Source of the DNA: Agrobacterium tumefaciens
Lineage (GTDB): Bacteria > Pseudomonadota > Alphaproteobacteria > Rhizobiales > Rhizobiaceae
NCBI RefSeq assembly: GCF_000834635.1
Contig: NZ_JXQV01000004.1
Span: 124,001 to 188,000, forward strand
Direction of reading: 5' to 3'
Length of the DNA stretch: 64,000 nucleotides
The position numbers and the translations under genes were made by a program. A model generated the notes under the pieces. The model saw only the letters and a list, made by a program, of their open reading frames with translations. It searched no databases and was not told where the DNA came from. Each line of letters begins with the position of its first letter. The first letter of the stretch is position 1. Shown in pieces: positions 1 through 11,040 of the stretch.

Positions 1-1008
1 AACGCTGGCACGGGCCTGGGCCTTGCCATATCCGCCCGCATTATCAGAGAGTTTGGCGGCGCACTGACGGTGGAGAGCAGGAAGGGTGAAGGCAGCGTCT
101 TCACCGCCACATTCAAGCCCGCCTCTGCACCCGTGGTCGATATGGCGCCCGGCCGTACGGCGGCGCTTGCCAGATCCAACGTTCTTCTGCTTGCGCCAGC
201 AGGCGTTGCGGCTGTGGCGACAGTGGATGTGATACGAGCGTTGGGAGGCACCTGCACTTTGCTCTCGACACCCCGACAGTTGAAGTCGCACAGGCTACAA
301 GCGCCTGGTGAGCTTGCCGAGGTTACCGATATCATCATCGACCACCGTGTGGCCGTGTCATTCCGAGAGGCTTTGAAGAGCTGGCCATCCAGAGCTGATC
401 GGTCCGTGCGCCAGATCCTGCTCGTCAACCCGGAAGAGCGTGCCTCTCAGCCCAAGGAAGATTTCGATGCCTGGTTGATCCGTCCGCTGCGGGAAAAGTC
501 TCTGGTCGATGTTCTCTGCGGTCGCCTGCGTGGTGTGGAGCGACGCGATGCCATCAATGACAACCAGCATCCGGGCTTCGGCTTCTCATCCGCGCTCGAT
601 AAAACATCCTACGAGCTTGATGTGCTGGTGGCCGAGGACGATCCCGTCAATGCCCGTATCCTGCGGGCTGTGCTGGAAAAATCCGGCTGCCGCGTGCGCA
701 TGGTCAGCGATTTCAAAGCCCTGACCAATGCTTTGACCGGGGAAAGCGCATCCTTGCCCGATCTTATCATTTCCGATCTTCACATGCCTTTCGGTGATGG
801 GCTGGAGGTGCTGCCGCGTCTCAGCGCATCCTTGAACAGTCAAAAGCGCGTGCCCGTCATGGTGCTGAGCGGCGATACGACGCCGGATACACAATCATTT
901 TTGCTGGGCGCGGGAATCTCTGCCGTGCTTGCCAAACCGGTGGAACCCAAGCGCCTGATCGAAGAAGTGCTGCGACTGTTTCCACAAAACCGCACCGGCG
1001 TTTTTTAG
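1..1008 (+). CDS. Hybrid sensor histidine kinase, C-terminal part (gene starts upstream of the window)
   Basis: The reading frame is open from base 1, so the 5' end is missing. It begins inside the ATP-binding domain: the G2 box GTGLGLAI and the closing GEGSVFTATF strand are visible. A degenerate receiver-like domain follows (about residues 58-175 from base 1), beginning NVLLLAP and having RPL where a working receiver has KP. A standard receiver domain comes last, with acidic residues in VAEDDP, phospho-acceptor Asp in ISDLHMP and Lys in AKPVEP. Known of the family: such proteins pass phosphate from His to Asp and usually on to a partner. The signal and partner cannot be told because the sensor part lies outside. 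A GTG at 70 could be mistaken for the start but lies within the kinase domain. Confidence 0.88.
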   Translation, partial: NAGTGLGLAISARIIREFGGALTVESRKGEGSVFTATFKPASAPVVDMAPGRTAALARSNVLLLAPAGVAAVATVDVIRALGGTCTLLSTPRQLKSHRLQAPGELAEVTDIIIDHRVAVSFREALKSWPSRADRSVRQILLVNPEERASQPKEDFDAWLIRPLREKSLVDVLCGRLRGVERRDAINDNQHPGFGFSSALDKTSYELDVLVAEDDPVNARILRAVLEKSGCRVRMVSDFKALTNALTGESASLPDLIISDLHMPFGDGLEVLPRLSASLNSQKRVPVMVLSGDTTPDTQSFLLGAGISAVLAKPVEPKRLIEEVLRLFPQNRTGVF

Positions 1009-1068
1009 ACCGGATCTGTTGCCTGTTACGCGGCTAACTGTCACTGTTTTGTCGTCAAGAAGTGATTT

Positions 1069-1989
1069 ATGACAGCCAGAACAAACACGGTGGTGGGGCG
1101 ATTCTCCATGGTCACGGAAATTCTTGAACACGACATTCGCGAACGCAATGTCATCGGAAATATCGGGCCGGTTTCGCCACCGCGCAACGACGACGTCTTC
1201 GGGCGCATAGGTCCGCTGGAGACCCGGCTTGCCCGAAACGAACGCGAGATCGATGCGGCGCAACATGTTCGCTTCCGGGTCTTTGTGGAAGAAATGGGTG
1301 CGCGGCTTCCCGCAGACGCCATGCGGCGCAACCGCGATATCGATGCGTTTGATGCCGTGTGTGACCACCTTCTGGTGCTGGACAATTCGATAGAGGGTGA
1401 TCCGGAAGACCAGATTGTGGGAACCTACCGGCTGCTGCGGCAGGAAACGGCCTTTGCCTATAATGGTTTTTACTCGGCCAGTGAATTTGATATTGAAGGC
1501 CTGATTGCCCGCCATCCGGGCAAACGCTTCATGGAGCTTGGCCGCTCCTGCGTGCTGCCGCAATATCGCACCAAGCGAACCGTGGAACTTTTGTGGCAGG
1601 GCAACTGGGCCTATGCCGTTCGCCACCGCATGGATGCGATGATTGGCTGTGCATCCTTTCCCGGTGTCCAGCCGGAAGCCCATGCGTTGGCGCTGTCCTT
1701 CCTGCACCACACCTGCGGTGCCAAGGGCGATTGGGCGGCGCAGGCGCTGCCGGAGCTTTACCGCGAGATGGACATGATGCCGGTTGAAGCGATCAATCCG
1801 CGCAAGGCGCTGGTCGGCATGCCGCCGCTCATCAAGGGTTACATGCGCCTTGGTGCCATGTTCGGCTCCGGTGCCGTCGTCGACCATGCCTTCAACACGA
1901 CGGATGTTCTAGTCATCCTGCCTGTTTCTTCGATTGCGGGTCGCTACATCAATTATTACGGCGGCGAAGCCTATCGCTTCAACGGGTAA
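1069..1989 (+). CDS. olsB: L-ornithine N-alpha-acyltransferase (ornithine lipid synthesis)
   Basis: Predicted to transfer a 3-hydroxyacyl group from acyl carrier protein to ornithine, making lyso-ornithine lipid, the first step of phosphate-free ornithine membrane lipids. The 306-residue protein has the GNAT-like OlsB/hemolysin-type fold: conserved segments QHVRFRVFVEEMGA near residue 65, GTYRLLR near 123 and ELGRSCVLPQYR near 155. These match the acyl-homoserine-synthase-like core of the family. The length fits rhizobial OlsB. The second enzyme, OlsA, is probably encoded at 13988 in this window. A second ATG at 1108 has a slightly better upstream purine run, so the start is uncertain by 13 codons. 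Confidence 0.85.
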   Translation: MTARTNTVVGRFSMVTEILEHDIRERNVIGNIGPVSPPRNDDVFGRIGPLETRLARNEREIDAAQHVRFRVFVEEMGARLPADAMRRNRDIDAFDAVCDHLLVLDNSIEGDPEDQIVGTYRLLRQETAFAYNGFYSASEFDIEGLIARHPGKRFMELGRSCVLPQYRTKRTVELLWQGNWAYAVRHRMDAMIGCASFPGVQPEAHALALSFLHHTCGAKGDWAAQALPELYREMDMMPVEAINPRKALVGMPPLIKGYMRLGAMFGSGAVVDHAFNTTDVLVILPVSSIAGRYINYYGGEAYRFNG

Positions 1990-2097
1990 GATTTGAACCT
2001 TCCTGTGGGCAGGCGGCTTGAACGTGTTGTGGTGAAGGGGTGGGACCGCTAGTCTCTGCGCTCGTTTCCCCTAGACAACAGCGATATTGTAAAGCCA

Positions 2098-4812
2098 TTG
2101 ACGGACGTTCATTCCACCGCCTCGCTCGTTTCACCGGAAAGCCGCGCATCGGCCACGCCGATGATGGAGCAATATATCGAGATCAAGGCGAACAACCCCG
2201 GTTCGCTGCTGTTCTACCGAATGGGCGATTTCTACGAGTTGTTCTTCGATGATGCGGCGGAAGCGTCGCGCGCGCTCGGCATCACCCTCACGAAACGCGG
2301 CCAGCATCTGGGCCAGGACATCCCCATGTGCGGCGTGCCCGTTCACGCAGCCGATGATTATTTGCAGAAGCTCATCCTGCGTGGATATCGTGTGGCGGTT
2401 TGCGAGCAGACGGAAGATCCGGCAGAAGCCAAGAAGCGTGGCTCGAAATCCGTGGTGCGCCGAGATGTGGTGCGTTTGGTGACGCCGGGAACACTGACGG
2501 AAGAAAAGCTGCTTTCGCCGGAGGAATCAAACTATCTGATGGCGCTTGCGCGGATCAGGGGCAGTTCCGAGGCGCAGTTTGCGCTGGCGTGGATTGATAT
2601 TTCCACTGGCGTCTTTCGTCTGGCCGAGACAACGCTGACGCGGCTTCTGGCCGATATCTGGCGCATCGATCCGCGCGAACTGATCGTTGCCGACAGCCTG
2701 TTTCACGATGAAGAGCTGAAGGCTGTTTTTGACGTGCTGGGCCGTGTGGCCGTTCCGCAGCCAGCGGTTCTCTTCGATAGTGCCACGGCGGAAGGCCGGG
2801 TCGCCCGCTATTTCGGTGTGACCACGCTGGATGGTTTCGGCACCTTTTCCCGTGTCGAGATGGCGGCGGCTGCCGCTGCTGTTGCCTATGTCGAGAAAAC
2901 CCAGATTGCCGAGCGCCCTCCTCTGGCCGCGCCGGAAAGGGAAAGTGCAGCCTCCACGCTGTTCATCGACCCCGCCACACGCGCCAATCTGGAGCTGACT
3001 AAAACGCTGTCTGGTGACAGGGACGGGTCGCTGCTCCACGCCATCAACCGCACGGTGACCGGTGGCGGTGCGCGTTTGCTTGCGGAAAGGCTGATGTCGC
3101 CGCTGACGGATGCCGACAAGATCAACGCAAGGCTGGACGCTATCGGCTATCTGCTGGATGATATCTCGTTGTCTGATGGTTTGCGTGAGGCGCTGAAACA
3201 GGTGGCCGACATGCCGCGCGCGCTGTCGCGGCTGGCGCTTGATCGCGGTGGGCCGCGGGATCTTGGTGCCATCAGGCTGGGCCTGTCTGCCGCAGCCAAT
3301 GTTGCCGACCTCCTCGATCAGGGCTTGCTGCCGGATGAGCTGGCAGAGGCGCTTGCTGCGCTGAAGGCACTTCCGGTGCCGCTTGAGGGCATGTTGAGCG
3401 CCATGCTTGCCGATGAGTTGCCATTGCTGAAACGCGATGGCGGTTTCGTGCGGGAGGGTTCCAACAGCGAACTGGACGATATCAGGGCGCTGCGCGACCA
3501 GTCCCGCCGCGTCATTGCCGGGCTGCAACTGCAATATGCCGAAGAGACCGGCATCAAGTCGCTGAAGATCAAGCACAACAATGTGCTGGGATATTTCATC
3601 GAGGTGACGGCGGGCAATGCCGATGTGATGATGACGGGCGACGAAGCCAAGGCGCGCTTCATCCACCGCCAGACCATGGCAGGCGCGATGCGCTTCACCA
3701 CGACCGAACTTGCCGATCTGGAAAGCCGCATTGCCAATGCCGCCTCGCAGGCGCTGGCCATCGAATTGCAGGCCTTCGAGCAGATGGTCCAAGCCGTTGT
3801 GTCCAATGCGGAGGACATCAAGGCGGGTGCTCTGGCGCTGGCCAGGATCGATGTCGCCACAAGTCTTGCGCATCTGGCCGCCGAACAGGCCTATTGCCGT
3901 CCTCTGGTCGATGGCTCGATGATGTTCGATATCAAGGGCGGACGCCACCCGGTGGTGGAACAGGCCCTGCGCCGCCAGTCGTCGGGTCCGTTCATCGCCA
4001 ATCATTGCGATCTCTCGGCTGTGAATGGCAATCGCAACGGCGCGATCTGGCTGCTGACCGGCCCGAATATGGGCGGTAAATCCACCTTCTTGCGGCAGAA
4101 TGCGTTGATTGCCATTCTGGCTCAGATCGGCTCCTTCGTTCCGGCGGAAGCTGCCCATATCGGTATTGTCGACCGCCTGTTTTCCCGCGTGGGTGCGTCA
4201 GATGACCTTGCGCGCGGACGCTCCACCTTCATGGTGGAAATGGTGGAAACGGCTGCCATTCTCAACCAGGCCACCGACCGCTCGCTGGTCATTCTCGATG
4301 AGATCGGGCGCGGGACGGCGACCTTCGACGGTCTTTCTATTGCATGGGCAGCGGTGGAGCATCTGCATGAGGTGAACCGTTGCCGTGGACTGTTTGCCAC
4401 CCACTTCCACGAACTGACGGTGCTGTCTGAAAAGCTCGGTCGTCTGTCCAACGCCACGATGAAAGTGCGCGAGTGGGAGGGTGACGTGATCTTTCTGCAC
4501 GAGGTTGGCCCCGGTGCGGCCGATCGCTCCTACGGCATTCAGGTGGCAAAGCTTGCCGGCCTTCCGGCGTCGGTTGTCGAGCGGGCGCGGGCGGTTCTCA
4601 ACCAGCTTGAAGATGCCGACCGCAAGAACCCGGCAAGTCAGCTGATCGATGATCTGCCGCTGTTTCAGATTGCCGTGCGGCGCGAGGAAAGCCGCAGCAA
4701 CGGCAACTCCAAGGTGGACGAGGCGCTAAAGGCGCTCAACCCTGATGAGATGACCCCTCGTGAGGCGTTGGACGCGCTTTATGCGCTCAAGAAACAACTT
4801 GGCAAGGCTTGA
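2098..4812 (+). CDS. mutS: DNA mismatch repair protein MutS
   Basis: Recognises mismatches and small loops after replication and starts methyl-independent repair with MutL. The 904-residue length is normal. The mismatch-reading Phe-Tyr-Glu motif lies at about residues 45-47 (MGDFYELFF). The ATPase carries Walker [10 protein letters not shown] near residue 655 and Walker [17 protein letters not shown], and the C-terminal helix-turn-helix dimer region follows. The chosen start is TTG at 2098, which keeps the full N-terminal arm; an ATG at 2161 would still include the Phe-Tyr-Glu motif, so the start is not settled. mutL is not in the window. Confidence 0.96.
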   Translation: MTDVHSTASLVSPESRASATPMMEQYIEIKANNPGSLLFYRMGDFYELFFDDAAEASRALGITLTKRGQHLGQDIPMCGVPVHAADDYLQKLILRGYRVAVCEQTEDPAEAKKRGSKSVVRRDVVRLVTPGTLTEEKLLSPEESNYLMALARIRGSSEAQFALAWIDISTGVFRLAETTLTRLLADIWRIDPRELIVADSLFHDEELKAVFDVLGRVAVPQPAVLFDSATAEGRVARYFGVTTLDGFGTFSRVEMAAAAAAVAYVEKTQIAERPPLAAPERESAASTLFIDPATRANLELTKTLSGDRDGSLLHAINRTVTGGGARLLAERLMSPLTDADKINARLDAIGYLLDDISLSDGLREALKQVADMPRALSRLALDRGGPRDLGAIRLGLSAAANVADLLDQGLLPDELAEALAALKALPVPLEGMLSAMLADELPLLKRDGGFVREGSNSELDDIRALRDQSRRVIAGLQLQYAEETGIKSLKIKHNNVLGYFIEVTAGNADVMMTGDEAKARFIHRQTMAGAMRFTTTELADLESRIANAASQALAIELQAFEQMVQAVVSNAEDIKAGALALARIDVATSLAHLAAEQAYCRPLVDGSMMFDIKGGRHPVVEQALRRQSSGPFIANHCDLSAVNGNRNGAIWLLTGPNMGGKSTFLRQNALIAILAQIGSFVPAEAAHIGIVDRLFSRVGASDDLARGRSTFMVEMVETAAILNQATDRSLVILDEIGRGTATFDGLSIAWAAVEHLHEVNRCRGLFATHFHELTVLSEKLGRLSNATMKVREWEGDVIFLHEVGPGAADRSYGIQVAKLAGLPASVVERARAVLNQLEDADRKNPASQLIDDLPLFQIAVRREESRSNGNSKVDEALKALNPDEMTPREALDALYALKKQLGKA

Positions 4813-4818
4813 GCCTTA

Positions 4819-4843
4819 CAGTGCGCCTTGTGAAGGGGCACTG
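4819..4843 (+). terminator. Hairpin after mutS, possible weak terminator
   Basis: CAGTGC (4819-4824) pairs with GCACTG (4838-4843), and CCTT/AAGG pairs inside after one G-G mismatch, leaving a three-base loop. It starts seven bases after the mutS stop codon. No T run follows, so it may work with Rho or protect the mRNA end. Confidence 0.45.
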
Positions 4844-4931
4844 AGCTTTAGATGTGCCTGTCCATCACGCCTAAAAATCGCTATAGGCCTATGCCGAATG
4901 CATAGACCGGATGAAATGGATATCGGCATCA

Positions 4932-7760
4932 ATGGCCATGAAAGACCTGGATTTCTCATCGATACTGGATGTTGATGCGCTGAAGCGGGAATGCCAACTC
5001 GTCTTTCAGGGCGATGGGCAGCGCGTTTCCGATGTGCGCGCCGACCTGTTGCCGATCTTCAAGAAAGCCAGTGCGCAAGGCCGCGAAAAGGCGCGTGAAT
5101 TGCTGGATACGGAAGGCGGCGGTATCGATTGCGCGCGCCGGATTTCATGGCTTCAGGACCGCTTGATCGAAGTGCTGTTTGACCTTGCCTGCGAGCATGT
5201 CTACCCCAATGATGCGTGCCAGATCGCAATCACCGCCGTTGGCGGCTATGGCCGGGGAACGCTGGCTCCGGGCTCCGATATCGACCTTCTGTTCCTGTTG
5301 CCCTCCAAAAACACACCTGAAATGACCAAGGCCATAGAGTTCGTTCTCTATATTCTGTGGGATATCGGCTTCAAGGTTGGCCACGCCACGCGCACGGTGG
5401 ATGAGTGCATCCGCCTGTCCAAGGCCGATATGACGATCCGCACCGCCATTCTTGAAATGCGCGCCATCTGCGGCAAGCAATCGCTGGCAGATGAGCTGGA
5501 GCGGCGTTTCGAAACCGAAGTCGCGGCCAGCAGCGGGCCGGAATTCATTGCCGCAAAGCTTGCCGAGCGCGACCAGCGCCACCGCAAGGCAGGTGATACG
5601 CGCTATCTGGTCGAGCCGAATGTGAAGGAAGGCAAGGGCGGCTTGCGCGACCTGCACACGCTGTTCTGGATTGCCAAGTATTACTACCACGTCCGCGACA
5701 CGGCAGAACTTGTCAAGCTGGGCGTGATTTCCAAGCGCGAATTGAAACTTTTCGAAAAGGCCGATGACTTTCTCTGGACCGTGCGTTGCCAGATGCATTT
5801 CATCACCGGCAAGGCGGAAGAGCGCCTGTCATTCGACATTCAGCGCGAGATTTCAGCCGCGCTGAATTATCAGCCGCGCCCCGGCCTGTCTGCCGTTGAA
5901 CGCTTCATGAAGCATTACTTCCTTGTGGCGAAGGACGTGGGAGACCTGACACGCATTCTGTGTGCCGCACTGGAAGACAGGCAGGCCAAGGATGTGCCTG
6001 GCCTTTCGGGCGTCTTCAGCCGTTTTGCCCACCGGCTGCGCAAGATACCCGGCTCCGATCAGTTCGTGGAAGATCGTGGCCGCATTGCGCTGGCCAATGC
6101 CGATGTGTTCCGCAACGATCCTGTCAGCATCATCAGGCTATTCCATGTGGCTGATATCAACAATCTGGAACTGCACCCGGATGCGTTGCGTGTCGTGACC
6201 CGCTCCATGGCCTTGATCAACCATGAACTCCGTGAAAGCGAAGAGGCCAATCGCCTGTTTCTTTCCATTCTGACATCAAGGCGGGACCCGGCGCTGACCC
6301 TGCGCAGGATGAACGAAGCGGGTGTTCTGGGCAAGTTCATGCCGGAATTCGGGAAGATCGTCGCGATGATGCAGTTCAACATGTATCATCACTATACGGT
6401 GGATGAGCACCTGATCCGCTCTGTGGCCGTGCTGTCGGAAATCGAAAAGGGTCATGCGGTCGATACGCACCCGCTGGTCAACCAGCTTATGCCGGCGATT
6501 GAAGACCGCGAGGTGCTCTATGTGGCCGTGTTGCTGCATGATGTGGCCAAGGGTCGGCAGGAGGACCACTCCATTGCCGGTGCGCGGGTGGCGCGCAAAC
6601 TGTGCCAGCGCTTCCGCCTTTCCAGCAAGCAGACCGAAACGGTGGTCTGGCTTATCGAGCAGCATTTGCTGATGTCCATGGTGGCGCAGACCCGCGACTT
6701 GCACGACCGCAAGACGATCACCGACTTTTCCGACAAGGTGCAGTCGATGGAGCGGCTCAAGATGCTGCTGATCCTCACCGTCTGCGATATCAGGGCCGTG
6801 GGCCCTGATGTGTGGAACGGCTGGAAGGGCCAGCTTTTGCGCACGCTCTATTATGAAACCGAGCTGTTGCTGTCAGGTGGCTTTTCGGAAACATCGCGCA
6901 AGGAGCGCGCCAAGGTCGCCCGCCAGGCGCTTTACGATTCGCTGACCGATTGGGGCCAGAAGGCACGGCGCAAATATACCGGCCTGCATTATGAGCCCTA
7001 CCTTCTGTCTGTCGATCTTGACGACCAGATCCGCCACACGCGCTTTCTGCGCGAGACCGACAAGCAGGAAAAAGCACTGTCGACCATGGTGCGGACCCAC
7101 TCGTTCCACGCCATCACCGAAATCACCGTTCTGGCTCCCGACCATCCACGCCTTCTGTCCATCATAACAGGGGCCTGTGCCGCTGCCGGTGCCAACATTG
7201 CCGATGCGCAGATCTTCACCACCTCGGATGGGCGTGCGCTTGATACGATCCTCATCAACCGCGAATTCCCCATCGATGAGGATGAGACCCGCCGCGCCAA
7301 CACGATCGGCAAGATGATCGAGGAGGTTCTGGCAGGCAAAAAGGGCATTCCGGAAATCATCGCCACGCGCACCAAGAGCCGCAAGAAGAGCAAGACCTTC
7401 AACATTCCGCCCTCGGTCACCATCTCCAACGGCCTTTCCAACAAGTTTTCGGTGATCGAGGTGGAATGCCTCGACAGACCGGGCCTGTTGGCGGATATGA
7501 CGGCGGTTCTGGCCGATCTGTCGCTCGATATCACCTCCGCCCGCATCACTACCTTTGGCGAGAAGGTCATCGATACATTTTATGTGACCGATCTCTTCGG
7601 CCAGAAGGTGATGACCGACAACCGCCAGGCCAGCATCGCCTCACGTCTGAAAGCCGTGATGGCCGAGCAGGAAGACGAACTGCGCGACCGTATGCCATCG
7701 GGCATCATCGCCCATCCCGATGTCGCGGCTCTGCCCGCTGCACGCACCGCGAAGGCTTGA
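4932..7760 (+). CDS. glnD: Bifunctional uridylyltransferase/uridylyl-removing enzyme GlnD
   Basis: Senses glutamine and adds or removes UMP on PII proteins (GlnB/GlnK), setting nitrogen control of glutamine synthetase and NtrBC. Order of domains: nucleotidyltransferase with [18 protein letters not shown] near residue 104, GlnD PII-uridylyltransferase helical part, HD hydrolase domain with [14 protein letters not shown] near 534, then two ACT domains near 728 and 838 that bind glutamine. The chosen ATG at 4932 gives 942 residues; an in-frame ATG at 4911 would add seven, with no clear ribosome site for either. It lies between mutS and murJ on the same strand, and murJ starts only seven bases after it. 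Confidence 0.95.
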   Translation: MAMKDLDFSSILDVDALKRECQLVFQGDGQRVSDVRADLLPIFKKASAQGREKARELLDTEGGGIDCARRISWLQDRLIEVLFDLACEHVYPNDACQIAITAVGGYGRGTLAPGSDIDLLFLLPSKNTPEMTKAIEFVLYILWDIGFKVGHATRTVDECIRLSKADMTIRTAILEMRAICGKQSLADELERRFETEVAASSGPEFIAAKLAERDQRHRKAGDTRYLVEPNVKEGKGGLRDLHTLFWIAKYYYHVRDTAELVKLGVISKRELKLFEKADDFLWTVRCQMHFITGKAEERLSFDIQREISAALNYQPRPGLSAVERFMKHYFLVAKDVGDLTRILCAALEDRQAKDVPGLSGVFSRFAHRLRKIPGSDQFVEDRGRIALANADVFRNDPVSIIRLFHVADINNLELHPDALRVVTRSMALINHELRESEEANRLFLSILTSRRDPALTLRRMNEAGVLGKFMPEFGKIVAMMQFNMYHHYTVDEHLIRSVAVLSEIEKGHAVDTHPLVNQLMPAIEDREVLYVAVLLHDVAKGRQEDHSIAGARVARKLCQRFRLSSKQTETVVWLIEQHLLMSMVAQTRDLHDRKTITDFSDKVQSMERLKMLLILTVCDIRAVGPDVWNGWKGQLLRTLYYETELLLSGGFSETSRKERAKVARQALYDSLTDWGQKARRKYTGLHYEPYLLSVDLDDQIRHTRFLRETDKQEKALSTMVRTHSFHAITEITVLAPDHPRLLSIITGACAAAGANIADAQIFTTSDGRALDTILINREFPIDEDETRRANTIGKMIEEVLAGKKGIPEIIATRTKSRKKSKTFNIPPSVTISNGLSNKFSVIEVECLDRPGLLADMTAVLADLSLDITSARITTFGEKVIDTFYVTDLFGQKVMTDNRQASIASRLKAVMAEQEDELRDRMPSGIIAHPDVAALPAARTAKA

Positions 7761-7767
7761 CGACACA

Positions 7768-9357
7768 ATGGGATTGATCGCGAAATTCGCAACCGTCGGC
7801 TTTGCCACACTCGGTAGCCGGCTATTTGGCTTCGGGCGTGAAATGCTGATGGCTGCAGCCGTGGGCACGGGGCCGGTGGCGGATGCCTTCAATGCGGCAT
7901 TCCGTTTTCCAAACACGTTCCGTCGTCTCTTTGCCGAGGGCGCCTTCAACTCCGCCTTCGTGCCACTCTTTGCCAAGGAAATCGAAGCAAACGGCATGGA
8001 GGGCGCAAAGCGATTTTCGGAAGAGGTTTTCGGCGTTCTCTTTACCGTGCTGATGGTGCTGACGATCCTCATGGAAGTGTCGATGCCCTTCATCGTGCGC
8101 ACAGTGATTGCGCCGGGCTTTGTCGATGATCCCACGAAATTCGATAACACCGTTCGCCTTGCAACGATCATGTTCCCCTATCTCGCCTGCATGTCGCTGG
8201 CGGCGATGATGGGCGGCATGCTGAACTCGCTGCACCGTTATTTCGCGGCGGCCATTGCGCCTGTTTTCCTCAATATCATTCTTATCGGCGTGCTGGGTTT
8301 TGCCTGGTGGAAGAATTATGACCCGTTGCAGGTGGGCTTCGCGCTCTCCTGGGGCGTTATGGCGGCTGGTTTCGTGCAATTGGCCATCGTCTGGATTGCG
8401 GTGCGCAATGCCGGTATCAAGATCGGCTTTCGGCGTCCGCGCATGACCGGCAACGTCAAGCGCCTGCTGGTGCTGGCCTTTCCTGCCGCGATCACCGGCG
8501 GCATCACGCAGATCAACCTGTTGATCAACACCAACATCGCTTCTGGCAAGGACGGCGTCATCTCGTCAATGGCCTATGCGGACCGCATCTATCAGCTGCC
8601 ATTGGGTGTGGTCGGCATTGCCGTGGCAACGGTGCTGCTGCCGGAGCTTGCCCGCGCACTGCGCGGGGGACATCAGGTAGAAGCGGCCAATTTGCAAAAC
8701 CGCTCCGTCGAATTCGTGATGTTCCTGACGCTTCCTGCCGCCGCTGCCCTGCTGGTCATGGCTGAGCCCATCGTGCGCTTCCTCTATGAGCGCGGTAACT
8801 TCTCCGCATCCGCAACCGGAACCGTAGCGGAGATCTTAGGCATTTATGGCCTTGGCCTTCCTGCCTTCGTGCTGATCAAGGCCTTCATTCCCGGTTTCTT
8901 TGCCCGCGAAGACACCCGCACACCAATGATCTTTGCGGCCATCTCGGTTGCCGTGAATGTCTCGATGGCGCTTACCCTGTTTCCGGCCTATGGCGGCCCT
9001 GGAATTGCGACAGCTGAAATCACCGCTGGCTGGGTGAACGCCGCTCTGCTGTTCGGTATGCTTCTATGGCGCGGCCATTGGAAAATCGACCTTCCGCTGT
9101 TGACCCGCATTCCCCGGCTTCTGATTGCCGCGGGACTCATGGCCTTGGCCATCCACTACGCGCTTGCCTATTTCGCATTCGAGCTGTCATCCGCCGCATC
9201 CATACCGGTCAGAGCCGGAACGCTTCTCGGCCTCGTTTTTGTAGCCGCAGTCCTTTATTTCGGACTGGCATTTCTCTCAGGCGGTGCAAGCCTTGGCATG
9301 GTCAAGCGGGGATTGAAACGCAAACCGAAGACCGTGGTCGAAAACAAGGAGACTTGA
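7768..9357 (+). CDS. murJ: Lipid II flippase MurJ (MviN)
   Basis: Moves lipid-linked peptidoglycan precursor (lipid II) across the inner membrane. The 529-residue protein shows the MviN/MurJ pattern of about 14 membrane segments, beginning KFATVGFATLGSRLFGFGRE, with conserved AFNAAFRFPNTFRRLFAEGAF near residues 35-55 containing the charged residues needed in the central cavity. The ATG at 7768 is preferred over an upstream in-frame start at 7720, which lies inside glnD. The stop codon overlaps the start of the VOC gene by one base, so the two are probably co-transcribed and translationally coupled. MurJ is usually essential. Confidence 0.95.
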   Translation: MGLIAKFATVGFATLGSRLFGFGREMLMAAAVGTGPVADAFNAAFRFPNTFRRLFAEGAFNSAFVPLFAKEIEANGMEGAKRFSEEVFGVLFTVLMVLTILMEVSMPFIVRTVIAPGFVDDPTKFDNTVRLATIMFPYLACMSLAAMMGGMLNSLHRYFAAAIAPVFLNIILIGVLGFAWWKNYDPLQVGFALSWGVMAAGFVQLAIVWIAVRNAGIKIGFRRPRMTGNVKRLLVLAFPAAITGGITQINLLINTNIASGKDGVISSMAYADRIYQLPLGVVGIAVATVLLPELARALRGGHQVEAANLQNRSVEFVMFLTLPAAAALLVMAEPIVRFLYERGNFSASATGTVAEILGIYGLGLPAFVLIKAFIPGFFAREDTRTPMIFAAISVAVNVSMALTLFPAYGGPGIATAEITAGWVNAALLFGMLLWRGHWKIDLPLLTRIPRLLIAAGLMALAIHYALAYFAFELSSAASIPVRAGTLLGLVFVAAVLYFGLAFLSGGASLGMVKRGLKRKPKTVVENKET

Positions 9358-9764
9358 TGGCTAGTTTTGTGTCGTCCAGACATCTCGCTTTGGTCACGCT
9401 CGTCGTTGATGACTACGACAGGGCGAAGACTTTCTATTGCGATCTGCTGGGCTTCGACTGCGTGTCCGATGAGCCGCTTCCCGACGGAAAGCGTTGGGTG
9501 GTGGTGACACCGAGGGAAAGCCTTGGATTTGGGCTGCTGCTGGCGCAGGCCGATGGCCCACAACAAGATGCGGCCATCGGCAACCAGACCGGCGGGCGCG
9601 TCGCCTTCTTTCTTCACACCGATGATTTTGCTGGTGATTTTGCGCTCATGACGGCAAGGGGCATACAGTTTCTGGAGGAGCCACGCCACGAGGCATATGG
9701 CTCTGTGGCCGTCTTCGTGGATATCTACGGCAACAAATGGGATCTATTGCAGCCCGCGCGCTGA
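9357..9764 (+). CDS. VOC-superfamily (glyoxalase/bleomycin-resistance-like) protein
   Basis: This 135-residue protein has one vicinal-oxygen-chelate module of paired beta-alpha-beta-beta-beta units: ALVTLVVDDYDRAKTFYCDLLGF at the N-terminus and VAVFVDIYGNKWDLLQ at the C-terminus. A full-length upstream ORF exists, but the ATG at 9357 has a strong ribosome site AAGGAG and starts right at the domain, overlapping the murJ stop by one base. Substrate unknown; the family includes lyases, dioxygenases and drug-binding proteins, and the single module suggests a homodimer. No link to MurJ function can be shown. Confidence 0.82.
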   Translation: MASFVSSRHLALVTLVVDDYDRAKTFYCDLLGFDCVSDEPLPDGKRWVVVTPRESLGFGLLLAQADGPQQDAAIGNQTGGRVAFFLHTDDFAGDFALMTARGIQFLEEPRHEAYGSVAVFVDIYGNKWDLLQPAR

Positions 9765-9864
9765 AATCACCGAAACTCCTTGATTACAGGCTGTTGCAGG
9801 TGCATAAGCGCGGCCAATTTGAAACATGAGGCAAGGCCCTCCACAAGCCTTTTCGAGGACGATC

Positions 9865-10929
9865 ATGAACGCATTCAAGCCTTTGGTTTTCTCAGGCGTC
9901 CAGCCAACCGGAAATCTCCACCTCGGCAACTATCTCGGCGCGATCCGCAAATTCGTGGCGCTGCAGGACGACAATGACTGCATCTATTGCGTTGTCGACA
10001 TGCACGCGATTACCGCGCAATTGGTCCACAGCGATCTGAAAGCGCAGACGCGCTCGATTGCTGCGGCTTTCATCGCGGCGGGCATCGATCCGGTCAAGCA
10101 CATCGTCTTCAACCAGTCTGCCGTCCCGCAGCATGCGGAGCTGGCCTGGGTGTTCAACTGTGTAGCGCGCATCGGTTGGATGGAGCGCATGACGCAGTTC
10201 AAGGACAAATCCGGTAAGAATGCCGAACAGGTCTCGCTCGGCCTGCTGGCCTATCCAAGCCTGATGGCCGCTGACATTCTGGTCTATCGCGCAACCCACG
10301 TTCCCGTTGGCGATGACCAGAAACAGCATCTGGAACTGGCCCGCGACATTGCCCAGAAGTTCAATATCGATTTTGGCGCCAACATCAAAAATGCGAACCT
10401 CGGCATCGACATCACCGTCGGTAACGAGCCGGTCCACGCCTATTTCCCAATGGTTGAGCCGCTGATCGGTGGACCGGCCCCGCGTGTCATGTCGTTGAAG
10501 GACGGCACGAAGAAAATGTCGAAGTCCGATCCGTCTGACCTGTCGCGCATCAATCTGATGGATGATGTCGATACGCTGTCGCGGAAGATCAAAAAGGCGA
10601 AGACGGACCCGGATGCCTTGCCGAGCGAAGTCGAGGGCCTGAAAGGCCGTGCGGAGGCCGAGAACCTTGTCGGTATCTATGCAGCCCTGTCCGACAAGAC
10701 GAAGGCTGATGTCCTCACCGAATTTGGCGGGCAGCAATTTTCGGCCTTCAAGCCGGCGCTTGTCGATCTGGCCGTGAACGTACTCGCCCCGATCAACAGC
10801 GAGATGCGCCGCCTTCTGGATGATGTCAGCCATATCGACGCGATCCTCAAGCAGGGTGGCGAACGGGCAGGGGTCATTGCAGAAAAGACGATGAATGAAG
10901 TGCGCGACATCATCGGTTTCCTTCGCTAA
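9865..10929 (+). CDS. trpS: Tryptophanyl-tRNA synthetase
   Basis: Charges tRNA-Trp with tryptophan. This class I synthetase of 354 residues has the HIGH-type signature in [13 protein letters not shown] near residues 13-25, the KMSKS signature in [10 protein letters not shown] near residue 215, and a normal length for bacterial TrpS. An upstream in-frame start at 9826 would add 13 residues; the ATG at 9865 is preferred because GAGGA lies eight bases before it and the protein begins as other TrpS proteins do. It follows the VOC gene by 100 bases and is probably its own transcription unit. Confidence 0.96.
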   Translation: MNAFKPLVFSGVQPTGNLHLGNYLGAIRKFVALQDDNDCIYCVVDMHAITAQLVHSDLKAQTRSIAAAFIAAGIDPVKHIVFNQSAVPQHAELAWVFNCVARIGWMERMTQFKDKSGKNAEQVSLGLLAYPSLMAADILVYRATHVPVGDDQKQHLELARDIAQKFNIDFGANIKNANLGIDITVGNEPVHAYFPMVEPLIGGPAPRVMSLKDGTKKMSKSDPSDLSRINLMDDVDTLSRKIKKAKTDPDALPSEVEGLKGRAEAENLVGIYAALSDKTKADVLTEFGGQQFSAFKPALVDLAVNVLAPINSEMRRLLDDVSHIDAILKQGGERAGVIAEKTMNEVRDIIGFLR

Positions 10930-10988
10930 GGCGAGGATCATTTCCCGTCTGACGAAGCATTTTTAATCGCGGGAATTTGATATAAAGT

Positions 10989-11008
10989 CCGCCCGGGGCG
11001 TCGGGCGG
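10989..11008 (+). other. GC-rich hairpin before the universal stress gene
   Basis: CCGCCC (10989-10994) and GGGCGG (11003-11008) form a perfect six-base stem with an eight-base loop, followed by CTTTG. It lies between trpS and the ribosome site of the next gene and could be a weak trpS terminator or part of the leader. Confidence 0.35.
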
Positions 11009-11040
11009 CTTTGCCGTGACGGGGGAAACAGGAGTAGGCA

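Noticed and set aside
2527..4158. Long minus-strand reading frame across mutS (and similar long frames at 895-1887, 9892-10941, 19166-20257, 21561-22721 and 55864-57033)
   Set aside because: Each is antisense to a well-supported gene with family motifs, is rich in His, Arg and Gln as expected from mirrored GC-rich codons, and has no ribosome site or recognisable domain.
7720..7767. Upstream in-frame start of murJ inside glnD
   Set aside because: It adds residues not found in MurJ and overlaps glnD; the ATG at 7768 gives the normal N-terminus.
9066..9356. Long N-terminal extension of the VOC frame
   Set aside because: It reads through murJ in another frame; the ATG at 9357 has a clear ribosome site and starts at the domain edge.
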